DNA of 64,000 nucleotides from DATBQN01 sp963755825. GTDB taxonomy: Bacteria; Acidobacteriota; Thermoanaerobaculia; Multivoradales; UBA5704. The notes under the pieces are model-generated. The model was not told the DNA's origin. It did not search any database and saw only the letters and a program-made list of their open reading frames with translations. The DNA lies in NCBI GenBank assembly GCA_963755825.1, contig CAVWLA010000003.1:682001-746000 (forward strand), given 5' to 3'. Made by a program: the position numbers and the translations under genes. Shown here in pieces: positions 40,207-50,018 of this stretch (position 1 is the first letter of the stretch; the number at the start of each line of letters is the position of its first letter).

Positions 40207-40887
40207 ATGGACACCGAGAACCCCCGCCCGCCCGCCGGCTTCCTGGCGCGCTTCCTGCGCGCGCCGATCGAGGCGCGCTCCTACGCCAACCTGCTCTACC
40301 TCGCCCTCTCCTTCCCCACCGGCCTCGCCTACTTCGTCTTCCTCACCGTCGGCCTGTCGCTCGGCTTCGGCCTCGTTATCGTCTGGATCGGCGTGCCGAT
40401 CCTCGCCCTCGTACTCGCCGTCAGCTTCGGCCTCGCCGCGGCCGAGCGGCAGCTCGCCATCCACCTGCTCGGCGCCCGAGTGCCGCCGATGGCGGAGCCG
40501 GCGGCTGCCGGCGCCACGCTCTGGCAGCGCTGCCGCACCTTCCTCGGCAACCCGGTCACCTGGAAGGGAATGGGCTATCTGGCGGTCAAGTTCCCGCTCG
40601 GGCTCGCCTGCTTCGTCGTCCTCGTCACCTTCGGCGCCGTCGCCGGGGCGCTCCTCGCCACGCCCTTCCTCTATACCTGGACGCCGATCGAGATGTTCGG
40701 CCGGCCGGTCGACAGCCTCGGCGCGGCGCTCGCCTGCGGCGTCGGCGGCGCCGCGCTCGCCCTCGTCAGCCTCAACCTCTTCAACGTCATCGCCGCCGGC
40801 TGGCGGCAGCTCGCCCGCACTCTCCTCGGCAGCCCGCGCTTCGCCGGCGCGGCGCCGGCCACCGGAGCGGTCGCCGCGGCGATCTGA
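40207..40887 (+). CDS. Membrane protein with 'putative sensor' domain (PF13796-like)
   Basis: 226 residues, ATG with AAGGAG (40194-40199) seven bases upstream. Four strongly hydrophobic segments in two pairs: 'LLYLALSFPTGLAYFVF' with 'GLVIVWIGVPILALVLAV', then 'YLAVKFPLGLACFVVLV' with 'ALACGVGGAALALVSLN'. The paired 'LSFPTGLAYF / KFPLGLACF' segments are the hallmark of the 'putative sensor' domain often fused to histidine kinases in Actinobacteria. Here it stands alone with no kinase or regulator next to it, so a signalling role is not shown. A hairpin (40894-40923) follows the stop. Confidence 0.75.
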   Translation: MDTENPRPPAGFLARFLRAPIEARSYANLLYLALSFPTGLAYFVFLTVGLSLGFGLVIVWIGVPILALVLAVSFGLAAAERQLAIHLLGARVPPMAEPAAAGATLWQRCRTFLGNPVTWKGMGYLAVKFPLGLACFVVLVTFGAVAGALLATPFLYTWTPIEMFGRPVDSLGAALACGVGGAALALVSLNLFNVIAAGWRQLARTLLGSPRFAGAAPATGAVAAAI

Positions 40888-40893
40888 GGCGAT

Positions 40894-40923
40894 CGGCGAG
40901 CGGCCGCCGTCAGCCGCTCGCCG
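40894..40923 (+). terminator. Hairpin after the sensor-domain gene
   Basis: An 11-bp perfect stem, CGGCGAGCGGC (40894-40904) with GCCGCTCGCCG (40913-40923), around an 8-base loop, starting six bases after the stop codon. No T-run follows. Its position suggests a terminator for the upstream gene. Confidence 0.45.
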
Positions 40924-41213
40924 CGGCGTTCCGATCCCCCCTCCCGCTCCCCGTTTCCCGGCCGCTCGCGCGGCACCTCGAGAGGCGCTCCAAAGGCATG
41001 CTGAAGCTACCATTTGAGCGATCGCTGGTACGTCTGGCGTGCGCGAGTCCTTGTGTTAATCTTTTCGCACCGCGAAGCATTCGTCACCCTGCCGAACGGT
41101 AGGGCTCCGTCGAGCCCAACCGCGGGGGATGAAGGAGCTTGAGAGCTGGGCTCCGCGCGCGCAAGCGCACCTCGTGCGAGTCGATTTCGGCAGGGCAGCG
41201 GGAGGAGATTCTG
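40924..41213 (+). promoter_or_regulatory. Upstream region and probable leader of the giant repeat protein
   Basis: No gene is seen here. The stretch at about 41045-41075 is locally AT-rich ('TTGTGTTAATC', an extended -10-like TGTTAAT), a possible promoter with a weak -35. Downstream, CCCTGCCG/CGGTAGGG (about 41091-41108) can fold into a small hairpin with one mismatch. A GGGAGGAG site (41200-41206) serves the ATG at 41214. The roughly 140-base leader would be long for this window, but I could not match it to a known riboswitch. Confidence 0.35.
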
Positions 41214-44200
41214 ATGCGCTCGAACACCCTGGCCCGCGGCCTCGCCGCCGGGTTGCTGGCCCTCGTCCTCGCCCCCGCCGCAAACGCCGCCACCTCCGAG
41301 TTCAAGGTTCTCCTCGACCTCGACGATCAGCCGGGCACCGGCTGCACCGTCAGCACGGTGTCCGGCAACTTCACGGGCGTCGAGGAGATCCTGGTGACGA
41401 CGGTCGACACCAGCACCACGCCGCCCATGGTGACGGGGGTCGCCAAGCAGGCCTGCACGGTCCCGGCGAGCAACACCTTCGGCGCGCCGGTGCCGATCGC
41501 CAGCCCCTTCGCGCCGCCATGGGCGGTGGGGATCGGCAACGGCACGGGCGGCTCGGGGACGGTCGAGACGTATCTGCCGTCGGCCGGCCTGACCTTCGGC
41601 CAGACGATCCGGCTGGGCTTCATCTCCGACATCGTCGGCGGTGGCGGCGACGCGATGCTGACGACGGACGGCACGCGCACCGGCGCTCCCATCCTCTTCC
41701 AGGCGGCGGCGACCCCCGAGGTCCCCATGCTCGGCGCGGCGGGCCTGGCGCTCCTCGCGGTCCTCCTCGCCGGCGGCGCTCTCCTCCTCCTCCGCCGCCG
41801 CGGCGCCAACCGCGGCGTCATCGCCGCCCTCCTGCTGCTCAGCCTCGGCCTCGGCGCCGCCTCCGCGGCGATCGTCCCCGACGGCGTCATCACCGACTGG
41901 GCGGGGGTCAACCCCATCGCCACCGACGTCTCGGGCGACGCGCCGATCGACGCCGACCTCGTCGCCGGCTTCGCCAAGCGCGAGGGGAACAACTTCTTCT
42001 TCCGCTTCGACGCCCTCTTCGCGGCGACGCCCCACGCCGTCAACGACACCTACGACGCGGCGATGGACACCCCGCTCACCGTGCCGGCGCCGGGCGTGCT
42101 CGCCAACGACACCGGCGGCGGCCTCATGGCAACGGTGCAGACCGCGGCGCCGACGACCCAGGGCGGCAGCGTGACGCTCGCCGCCGACGGCAGCTTCACC
42201 TACACGCCCGCCGCCGGCTTCTCGGGCGACGACACCTTCAACTACACGATCACCAACCCCAAGGGCACCTCGTCGGCGACGGTCACCATCCACGTCAACG
42301 CGCGGCCGATGGTCACCGCGACGACGCCGGCGAACGGCGCCACCGGCGTCTCGCTGACCAACCCCATCACGATCACCTTCAACGAGCCGGTCCACGCGAC
42401 GACCGGAGCCTTCACGCTGCAGTGCCCGACCGGCACGCCGGAGACCTTCACCGTCTCGCCGACGCTCCCCGGCAACGCGACCACCTTCACGCTGCAGCCC
42501 ACCGCGCCGCTGCCGGCGTCGACGGCCTGCACGGTGACCGTGGTCGCCAGCCACGTGACCGACGTCGCCCACGGCAACCTGATGGAGGCGAACTACGCCT
42601 TCACCTTCACCTCGGACACGCCGCCCTCGGTCACCGCGACGACGCCCGCCAACGGCGCCACCGGCGTCGATCCGGCGGCCGACCTGACGGTCACCTTCAG
42701 CCAGCCGGTGAGCGCCAGCGCCTCGTCGTTCACCCTCGCCTGCCCGACCGGCACGCCGGAGGCGTTCACCGTGCCGACCGCCTCGCCGGCGACGACCTTC
42801 ACCCTCCATCCGACGAGCCCGCTGCCGACGCCGGTCACCTGCACGGTGACGGTGCTCGCGGCGCAGGTGGCGGACGCCGCCGGCACCCATCCGACCGCCA
42901 ACTTCGCGTGGAGCTTCACCACCGCCCCGGCGCCGACGGTGACCTCGACGACGCCCGCCAATGGCGCCGTCAACGTCAGCCCGTCCGCCACCGTGACGGT
43001 CAACTTCAGCGAGTCGGTCAACGTCACCGGCACGGCCTTCAAGCTCGAGTGCCCGAGCGGCACGCCGGTCGCCTTCACGGTCGCCCCGGCGTCGCCCGCG
43101 GCTAGCTTCGTGCTGACGCCGAGCGCGCCGCTGCCGACCGGCGTCACCTGCACGGCGACGGTCGTCGCCAGCCAGGTCACCTCGGTCAGCACCAACCAGC
43201 ACCTCGGGGCCGACGACGTCGTCTCCTTCACCATCGACACGCCGCCGACGGTCACCTCGACGGTGCCCGCCAACGGCGCCAGCGGCGTCGACCCGGCGAC
43301 CACGGTGACGGTCACCTTCAGCAAGCAGGTCAGCGTGACGGGCACGGCCTTCGGCCTCAACTGCGGCTCGCCGGTCGCCTTCACCGTCACCCCGGCCTCG
43401 CCGGCGACCGCCTTCACCCTCCATCCGACGTCGCCGCTGCCGGCCGGCGCCACCTGCACCCTGACCGTCACCGCAACCCAGGTGACCGACACCTCGGCGG
43501 GGCAGCAGATGGCGGCCGACTTCTCGGCCTCGTTCAGCGTCCACACGGCGCCCTCGGTGACCAGCGTGACGCCGGCGAACGGCGCCACCAACGTGCCGCT
43601 CAACTCGACGGTGACGATCGCCTTCAGCGAGTCGGTCAGCGTCACCGGCACGGCCTTCAAGCTCGAGTGCCCGAGCGGCACCCCGGTCGCCTTCACCGTC
43701 ACCCCGGCATCGCCGGCGACCACCTACACCCTGCACCCGACGGCCAACCTGCCGGGCGGCACGGCCTGCACGGTGACCGTCGTCGCCGCGCAGGTGAGCA
43801 ACTCCCTGGCTCAGCACCCGGCGGCCGACTTCACCGCCACCTTCAACACCGACGTGCCGCCGACGGTCACCAGCACCTCGCCGACCAACGGCGCCCCGGC
43901 GGTGCCCATCGCCAGCACGGTGACGATCAACTTCAGCGAGTCGGTCAACGTCACCGGCACGGCCTTCAAGCTCGAGTGCCCGAGCGGCACCCCGGTCGCC
44001 TTCACCGTCACCCCGGCCTCGCCGGCGACGAGCTTCACCCTCCATCCCACCAGCCCGCTGCCGGCGCCCACCACCTGCACGGTGACCGTCGTCGCCAGCC
44101 AGGTGACCAACACCACCGCCGCCTCGCACCTGGCGGCAGATTTCGTCTTCTCCTTCACCACCAACGCGCCGCCGACGGTGACCTCGACGGTGCCGGCCAA

Positions 44201-47200
44201 CGGCACCGCCAACGTCCTGCCGACGAGCACGGTGACGGTCAACTTCAGCGAGTCGGTCAACGCCGCCGCCGGCGCCTTCACCCTCAACTGCGGCAGCGCC
44301 GTCCCCTTCACTGTCTCGCCGGCCTCGCCGGCGGCCTCGTACGTCCTCACGCCGACGTCGCCGCTCCCCGCCGGCGCCACCTGCACGCTCACGGTCGTCG
44401 CCGCCAACGTCACCGACGTCGACGCCGGCCAGCACCTCACGCCGGGCGACTACACGGCCTCGTTCACGGTCGACGTGCCGCCGATGGTCACCGCGGTCGT
44501 CCCCGCCAACGGCGCCACCGCCGTCGACCCGACGACCACCGTGACGGTCGACTTCAGCAAGGCGGTCAACGTCAGCGGCTCGTCCTTCACGCTCGAGTGC
44601 CCGACCGGCACGCCGATCGCCTTCACCATCACCCCGGCCTCGCCGGCGACCTCGTTCGTCCTCCACCCGACGGCGAGCCTGCCGGGCGGCGCCGTCTGCA
44701 CCCTGACCGTCGTCGCCAGCCAGGTCGCCGACACCACCGCCGGCCAGACCATGGCGGCCAATTTCACCTCCTCGTTCACCGTCGACACGCCGCCGGCGGT
44801 CACCTCGGTGACGCCGGCGAACGGCGCCATCAACGTGCCGCTCAACTCCACCGTGACGATCGACTTCAACAAGCAGGTGAACGTCAACGCCAGCTCCTTC
44901 AAGCTCGAGTGCCCGAGCGGCACGCCGGTCGCCTTCACCGTCACCCCGGCGTCACCCGCCAGCGCCTTCACCCTGACGCCGACGGCGAGCCTGCCGGGCG
45001 GCACCGCCTGCACGGTGACGGTGGTCGCCGCCCAGGTCACCGACACCACCTTCAACCAGCACCCGGCGGCGGACTTCACCTCGACCTTCACCACCGACAC
45101 GCCGCCGACGGTGACCTCGACGGTGCCGGCGAACGGCGCCACCGGCATCGATCCCGCCCAGAACATCACGGTCAACTTCAGCAAGCCGGTCACCGCCACG
45201 GCGAGCGCCTTCACCCTCGAGTGCCCGACCGGCACGCCGATCCCCTTCACCGTGCCGACCAGCTCGCCGGCGAGCTCGTTCAACATCCATCCGACGAGCC
45301 CGCTGCCGGCGCCGGCGACCTGCACGGTGACCGTCGTCGCCTCGCAGATCTCCGACGCCATCGGCACCACGATGACCGCCGACTCCATGTGGAGCTTCAC
45401 CACCGACGCGCCGCCGACGGTGACCTCGACGACGCCGGCGACCGGCGCCACCGCGGTGCTGCCCACCGCCACGGTGACCTTCAACTTCAGCAAGGCGGTC
45501 AACGTCACCGGCACGGCGTTCAAGCTCGAGTGCCCGAGCGGCACGCCGGTCGCCTTCACCGTCACCCCGGCCTCCCCCGCCAGCTCCTTCGTCCTCCACC
45601 CGACGGCGAACCTGCCGGCCGGGGTGACCTGCACGGCGACCGCGGTGGCGAGCCAGATCACCAGCGTCTCCTCCGGCCAGCACTTGTCGCCGGGTGACGT
45701 GGCGATCACCTTCACCATCAACACGCTCCCCACCGTCACCTCGACGGTGCCGGCCTCCGGCGCCACCAACGTCGATCCCAACACCACGGTGACGGTCAAC
45801 TTCAGCGAGCCGGTCAACGTCACCGGCACCGCCTTCAAGCTCGAGTGCCCGACCGGCACGCCGGTCGCCTTCACCGTCACCCCGGCCTCGCCCGCCAGCT
45901 CCTTCGTCCTCCACCCGACGGCAAAGCTGCCGGGCGGCGTCACCTGCACGGCGACCGTCGTCGCCGCCCAAGTGACCGACGTCGACGCCGGCCAGCACAT
46001 GGCGGCCGACTTCACGGCCAGCTTCAGCGTCCATCCGCTGCCGTCGGTCACCACGGTGGTGCCCGCCAACGGCGCCATCGACGTGGCGCTCAACGCGACG
46101 GTGACGGTCACCTTCAGCGAGTCGGTGAGCGTCACCGGCTCGGCCTTCAGCCTGCAGTGCCCGACCGGCACGCCGGTCACCTTCACCGTCTCGCCGGCCT
46201 CGCCGGCCACCAGCTTCACGCTGACGCCGACGGCCAACCTGCCGGGCGGCGCCGTCTGCACCCTGACGGTGGTCGCCAACCAGGTGACCAACTCCTTCGG
46301 CCAGAACATGGCGGCCAACTTCACCTCGACCTTCACCGTCGACACGCCGCCGACGGTCACCTCGACGACGCCGGCCAACGGCGCCGGCGGGGTCGCCGTC
46401 ACCGCCACGGTGACGATCAACTTCAGCAAGTCGGTCACCGTCACCGGCTCGGCCTTCACCCTGCAGTGCCCGACCGGCACGCCGGTCACCTTCACCGTCA
46501 CCCCGGCCTCGCCGGCGGCCTCCTACGTCCTCCACCCGACGGCCAACCTGCCCGCGGGCGTCACCTGCACCGGGACCGTCGTCGCCAACCAGGTGACCGA
46601 CGCGGTGGGCACCCAGATGGCGGCCAACTACGTCTTCACCTTCAACGTCCCGCCGGTCGCCGTCGCCGACACCTACCCGGAGAACGTCATCGGCCACGTC
46701 TCGGTCAACTCGTCGCTGATCACCTATAGCGTCACCAGCAACGACATCTCGGCGGCGCCCTTCACCATCACCGCCTTCGACGCCACCACGGCGCACGGCG
46801 GCACGGTGACGATGACGACCTCGGGGGCCGGCATCGGGCAGTTCACCTACAACCCGCCGGTCGGCTTCACCGGCACCGACACCTTCACCTACACCATCTC
46901 GAACGCCGCCGGCAGCGGCACCGCCACGGTCAGCATGCCGATCGTCGGCCTCATCTGGTTCATCAACAACACGGCCTCGGCCGGCGACGGCAGGCTCTCC
47001 TCGCCGTTCAACAGCCTCGCCGCCTTCCAGGCGATCAACGACGGCGCCGCCGGCCATGGCGCCGCCAACCACAACATCTTCCTGTACCAGAGCGGCACCG
47101 ACTACACCGGTCCGGTGACCCTCCTCGCCGGCCAGCGGCTGATCGGCCAGGACGCCACCGCCACCCTCGCCGCCATCACCGGCCTGACACCGGGGGCGAG

Positions 47201-48905
47201 CAGCGCGGCGCTGCCGGGGATGAACAGCGGCGACGCCACGATCGTCCGCATCACCAGCTCCGGCAACACCGTGACGCTCGGCACCAACAACACCGTCCGC
47301 GGCCTGACGCTCGGCAACTCGACCGGCACCGCCCTCACCGGCACGAGCTTCGGGACGCTCACCGTCCGCGACGCCTCGATCCTCACCAGCGGCAGCGCCA
47401 TCAGCCTCAACACCGGCGTCCTCGATGCCATCCTCACCAAGGTCTCGTCGGCCGGGGGCACCCACGGCATCGCGCTCACCGCGACCACGGGCGGCCTCCA
47501 GGTGACCGGCGACGGCGCCTCCGATCCGGCCAACACCACGCGCGGCCGCACCACCGCCAAGAGCGGCGGCGGCACCCTCACCCTCGGCTCCGGCGGCACC
47601 ATCACCGGCGCCACCAGCGCCGGCGTCCTGCTCTCGAACGCCGCCAACGTGACGCTGCGCAACATGACGATCACCGCCAACGGCAGCGGCATCAACACCG
47701 GCGGCGACGGCATCACCGCCTCGGCGGGAACCTCGGCCCTGATGCTCGACAACGACCAGATCACCAACCATGCCGGCAACTTCGGGCTCCACGGCACGAC
47801 GATCAGCGGCCTGGTGGTGCAGCACACCGAGATCTCCGCCAACGCGACGGCGGCGGGGACCGAGGGGCCGGACGTCTGGGACGTCCGCTTCGACGACCTG
47901 ACCGGCACCTCGTCGATCGCCAACTCGCTGTTCTTCAACTCGCGCGAGAACATCGTCGGCATGAACGAGGGGACGATCAACGCCAGCGCCGCGTTGAACT
48001 TGACCATCACCAACAGCGAGTTCCGCGACACCACGGTCGGCTCGCCGGGCAACGACGGCCTCTTCGTCAACGCCACCGGCAGCGCCAGCGTGTCGCTCAG
48101 CGTCTCGGGCAGCACCTTCCTGCGCGACGACTCCAACGCCTTCCAGTACAACGGCAACTCCAGCTCCGGCGGCGGCACCATCTCGGTCACCAACTGCACC
48201 TTCGACCAGAACGGCACCGCCATCAACATCGCCCATCAGGGCCTCGGCAAGACCCTCACCTTCGACGTCAACGGCAACGCGCTCAATCAGACGGTGGGCG
48301 GCCGCAACACCGCCATCAGCATCTTCCTCGGCGGCTCGTCGAGCGCCACGACGCTGCTCCAGGGCAAGGTGAGGAACAACACGGTGGGCAACAACACGGT
48401 CGCCAAGTCGGGCTCGAACTTCGGCAAGGGGATCGATCTTTTCGCCTCCGGCGCCGGCACCCTGACCGCCGCTGTGACCTCGAACACCGCGGTGCAGATC
48501 TTCGAGGACACCGCCTTCCGGGCGATCTCCTCGACGCACACCGGAACGATCAACGTGACGGTGACCGGCAACGACTTCGAGAGCCAGCCGAGCGGCATGG
48601 GCCTCGACGGCATCGACCTGATCGCCGGCGCCGTGCCGGCCGACACCGGCACCCTCTGCGTCAACATGTCGGGTAACGTCAAGGCGTTGGGCGACGCCAG
48701 CGCCGGAGGTTCGGGGATCTTCGCGGCGACCGAGGCCGGCACGCCGACGATCAACCTCCAGGGCTACGGCGGCGCCGCCAACAACACGACGCAGATCAAC
48801 GCGTTCTTAAATGGCACGGCGACGACCGTGTCGCCCGCGACAGTCTCCTTCGTGGGAGCCGGGACGATCAAGGCGGCGCCCTCGGCGTGCCCGACCCCTC
48901 CGTAA
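41214..48905 (+). CDS. Giant secreted protein: 14 Big_5-type repeats and C-terminal beta-helix
   Basis: 2563 residues; ATG at 41214 seven bases after GGAGGAG. Signal peptide 1-25 ('GLLALVLAPAANA'). Residues 26-165 form a Cys-containing beta domain. Near 168-196 lies a VPTL/IPTL-CTERM-like motif ('EVPMLGAAGL', hydrophobic run, RRR), then a second hydrophobic segment (201-220) and a 'DGVITDWAG' domain; residues 272-362 look cadherin-like ('GVLANDTGGG', 'GSFTYTPAAGFSG'). Fourteen repeats of about 103 residues follow (364-1812), each opening 'PPTVTSTxPANGA' and carrying two Cys, then another cadherin-like unit and a parallel beta-helix (from about 1915, 'TVRGLTLGNSTGTAL'). It is probably a surface or secreted adhesin-like protein. 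The tail-collar genes follow 72 bases later, likely in the same transcript. Confidence 0.88.
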   Translation: MRSNTLARGLAAGLLALVLAPAANAATSEFKVLLDLDDQPGTGCTVSTVSGNFTGVEEILVTTVDTSTTPPMVTGVAKQACTVPASNTFGAPVPIASPFAPPWAVGIGNGTGGSGTVETYLPSAGLTFGQTIRLGFISDIVGGGGDAMLTTDGTRTGAPILFQAAATPEVPMLGAAGLALLAVLLAGGALLLLRRRGANRGVIAALLLLSLGLGAASAAIVPDGVITDWAGVNPIATDVSGDAPIDADLVAGFAKREGNNFFFRFDALFAATPHAVNDTYDAAMDTPLTVPAPGVLANDTGGGLMATVQTAAPTTQGGSVTLAADGSFTYTPAAGFSGDDTFNYTITNPKGTSSATVTIHVNARPMVTATTPANGATGVSLTNPITITFNEPVHATTGAFTLQCPTGTPETFTVSPTLPGNATTFTLQPTAPLPASTACTVTVVASHVTDVAHGNLMEANYAFTFTSDTPPSVTATTPANGATGVDPAADLTVTFSQPVSASASSFTLACPTGTPEAFTVPTASPATTFTLHPTSPLPTPVTCTVTVLAAQVADAAGTHPTANFAWSFTTAPAPTVTSTTPANGAVNVSPSATVTVNFSESVNVTGTAFKLECPSGTPVAFTVAPASPAASFVLTPSAPLPTGVTCTATVVASQVTSVSTNQHLGADDVVSFTIDTPPTVTSTVPANGASGVDPATTVTVTFSKQVSVTGTAFGLNCGSPVAFTVTPASPATAFTLHPTSPLPAGATCTLTVTATQVTDTSAGQQMAADFSASFSVHTAPSVTSVTPANGATNVPLNSTVTIAFSESVSVTGTAFKLECPSGTPVAFTVTPASPATTYTLHPTANLPGGTACTVTVVAAQVSNSLAQHPAADFTATFNTDVPPTVTSTSPTNGAPAVPIASTVTINFSESVNVTGTAFKLECPSGTPVAFTVTPASPATSFTLHPTSPLPAPTTCTVTVVASQVTNTTAASHLAADFVFSFTTNAPPTVTSTVPANGTANVLPTSTVTVNFSESVNAAAGAFTLNCGSAVPFTVSPASPAASYVLTPTSPLPAGATCTLTVVAANVTDVDAGQHLTPGDYTASFTVDVPPMVTAVVPANGATAVDPTTTVTVDFSKAVNVSGSSFTLECPTGTPIAFTITPASPATSFVLHPTASLPGGAVCTLTVVASQVADTTAGQTMAANFTSSFTVDTPPAVTSVTPANGAINVPLNSTVTIDFNKQVNVNASSFKLECPSGTPVAFTVTPASPASAFTLTPTASLPGGTACTVTVVAAQVTDTTFNQHPAADFTSTFTTDTPPTVTSTVPANGATGIDPAQNITVNFSKPVTATASAFTLECPTGTPIPFTVPTSSPASSFNIHPTSPLPAPATCTVTVVASQISDAIGTTMTADSMWSFTTDAPPTVTSTTPATGATAVLPTATVTFNFSKAVNVTGTAFKLECPSGTPVAFTVTPASPASSFVLHPTANLPAGVTCTATAVASQITSVSSGQHLSPGDVAITFTINTLPTVTSTVPASGATNVDPNTTVTVNFSEPVNVTGTAFKLECPTGTPVAFTVTPASPASSFVLHPTAKLPGGVTCTATVVAAQVTDVDAGQHMAADFTASFSVHPLPSVTTVVPANGAIDVALNATVTVTFSESVSVTGSAFSLQCPTGTPVTFTVSPASPATSFTLTPTANLPGGAVCTLTVVANQVTNSFGQNMAANFTSTFTVDTPPTVTSTTPANGAGGVAVTATVTINFSKSVTVTGSAFTLQCPTGTPVTFTVTPASPAASYVLHPTANLPAGVTCTGTVVANQVTDAVGTQMAANYVFTFNVPPVAVADTYPENVIGHVSVNSSLITYSVTSNDISAAPFTITAFDATTAHGGTVTMTTSGAGIGQFTYNPPVGFTGTDTFTYTISNAAGSGTATVSMPIVGLIWFINNTASAGDGRLSSPFNSLAAFQAINDGAAGHGAANHNIFLYQSGTDYTGPVTLLAGQRLIGQDATATLAAITGLTPGASSAALPGMNSGDATIVRITSSGNTVTLGTNNTVRGLTLGNSTGTALTGTSFGTLTVRDASILTSGSAISLNTGVLDAILTKVSSAGGTHGIALTATTGGLQVTGDGASDPANTTRGRTTAKSGGGTLTLGSGGTITGATSAGVLLSNAANVTLRNMTITANGSGINTGGDGITASAGTSALMLDNDQITNHAGNFGLHGTTISGLVVQHTEISANATAAGTEGPDVWDVRFDDLTGTSSIANSLFFNSRENIVGMNEGTINASAALNLTITNSEFRDTTVGSPGNDGLFVNATGSASVSLSVSGSTFLRDDSNAFQYNGNSSSGGGTISVTNCTFDQNGTAINIAHQGLGKTLTFDVNGNALNQTVGGRNTAISIFLGGSSSATTLLQGKVRNNTVGNNTVAKSGSNFGKGIDLFASGAGTLTAAVTSNTAVQIFEDTAFRAISSTHTGTINVTVTGNDFESQPSGMGLDGIDLIAGAVPADTGTLCVNMSGNVKALGDASAGGSGIFAATEAGTPTINLQGYGGAANNTTQINAFLNGTATTVSPATVSFVGAGTIKAAPSACPTPP
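42303..46649 (+). repeat. 14 tandem ~310-bp coding repeats (Big_5/SbsA Ig-like)
   Basis: Fourteen in-frame units of about 310 bp inside the giant protein gene. Each unit has the opening 'VTSTxPANGA', a central 'NFSESVNVTGTAFKLECPSG' type stretch, a 'VTPASPA' turn and a closing 'CTVTVVA'. Several units are nearly identical at DNA level (for example around 43010-43080, 43620-43700, 43920-44010 and 45490-45560), a substrate for recombination and for assembly collapse or expansion. Confidence 0.88.
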
Positions 48906-48977
48906 GCGGCGAGGATCGAGAGGAGCCGCTCCACAGTCGCATCTGCTGTTGAATGCTGTCGAACCTAGGAGGCGATG

Positions 48978-49490
48978 ATGGCAGAACCGTTTTTGTCGGA
49001 GATCCGGATCATGAGCTTCGGCTTTCCACCCAAGGGCTGGGCGACCTGTGACGGCCAGCTCCTGCCGATCAACCAGAATCAGGCCCTCTTCTCGCTGCTG
49101 GGAACGACCTACGGCGGCGACGGGCGGGTGAACTTCGGCCTCCCCAATCTGCAGGGGAGGACCGCCATCCACATGGGGAGCTCCCACACCCTCGGCGAGC
49201 GCGGCGGCGAGCAGGCGCACACCCTGTCGATCTCCGAGCTTCCGACGCACGTGCACAGCGCCATGGCCTCGACGCTCCCGGAGACCGATCCGAACGCCTC
49301 GCAGATCCCCCTGGGGCGCGTCTTCGAGTCACCCTCGGTACAGCTCTACAACGGACCGACGAACCTGACGTCGCTCATGCCCGGCACCCTCGCCAACGTC
49401 GGCGGCTCGCAGGCGCACCTCAACATGCAGCCGTTCCTGGTGCTGAACTTCAGCATCGCCCTGCAGGGCATTTTCCCCAGCCAGACCTAG
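48978..49490 (+). CDS. Phage tail collar domain protein 1 (MdpB-like)
   Basis: 170 residues. Two ATGs (48975, 48978) are possible; 48978 is five bases from AGGAGG (48967-48972) and gives the family-like start 'MAEPFLSEIRI'. The tail-collar (PF07484) signature is complete: 'GWATCDGQLLPINQNQALF', 'LLGTTYGGDGRVNFGLP', 'LQGRTAIHMG', and the His pair 'LPTHVHS'. The domain comes from the distal part of phage tail fibres, but stand-alone bacterial forms are often called microcystin-dependent protein or 'tail fiber protein', with no proven function. First of three tandem paralogues; no signal peptide and no other phage genes. Confidence 0.9.
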   Translation: MAEPFLSEIRIMSFGFPPKGWATCDGQLLPINQNQALFSLLGTTYGGDGRVNFGLPNLQGRTAIHMGSSHTLGERGGEQAHTLSISELPTHVHSAMASTLPETDPNASQIPLGRVFESPSVQLYNGPTNLTSLMPGTLANVGGSQAHLNMQPFLVLNFSIALQGIFPSQT

Positions 49491-49502
49491 AGGAGCCCGG
49501 AC

Positions 49503-50006
49503 ATGGCACAACCCTACGTTGGAGAAGTCCGCATGTTCGCCGGCAACTTCGCGCCGGCCGGCTGGATGTTCTGCGAAGGCCAGCTGCTGCCGATCTCGGA
49601 GTACGAGACCCTCTTCAACCTGATCGGCACGACCTATGGCGGCGACGGCCAGTCGACCTTCGCGCTCCCCGACCTGCGGGGGCGCCTGCCGCTGCATTTC
49701 GGCAACGGCTTCACCCTGGCGGAGACCGGCGGAGCGGAGACCGTCAACCTCACCGTGTCGCAGATCCCGGCGCACAGCCATCCGTTCCTGGCCAGCACCG
49801 ACTTCGCGAGCCAGCGCAGCCCCACCAGCAACGTGCTCGCCCAGCTCAACAACGCGGAGCTCTACTCGGCGCTCCCCCCCACCTCCGCGCTGAACGCGGC
49901 GGCGGTGACCAGCACCGGCGGCAGCCAGCCGCACGACAACTTCCAGCCCTATCTCTGCGTCGACTTCATCATCTCCCTGTTCGGGATCTTCCCGAGCCAG
50001 ACCTAG
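49503..50006 (+). CDS. Phage tail collar domain protein 2
   Basis: 167 residues, ATG twelve bases after the previous stop, with GAGGAG between them. Same layout as its neighbours: 'GWMFCEGQLLPISEYETLF', 'LIGTTYGGDGQSTFALP', 'LRGRLPLHFG', 'IPAHSHPF', ending 'GIFPSQT' like copy 1. The core motifs are kept, while the middle loop (about 95-140) differs, as expected for paralogues that share a scaffold but vary an exposed loop. Probably translated from the same mRNA as copies 1 and 3. Confidence 0.9.
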   Translation: MAQPYVGEVRMFAGNFAPAGWMFCEGQLLPISEYETLFNLIGTTYGGDGQSTFALPDLRGRLPLHFGNGFTLAETGGAETVNLTVSQIPAHSHPFLASTDFASQRSPTSNVLAQLNNAELYSALPPTSALNAAAVTSTGGSQPHDNFQPYLCVDFIISLFGIFPSQT

Positions 50007-50018
50007 GAGCCAGCGACC

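Noticed and set aside
41040..41213. Riboswitch (for example c-di-GMP) in the leader of the giant repeat gene
   Set aside because: A small hairpin and a long leader are there, but the conserved core bases of the c-di-GMP-I or other known classes could not be found.
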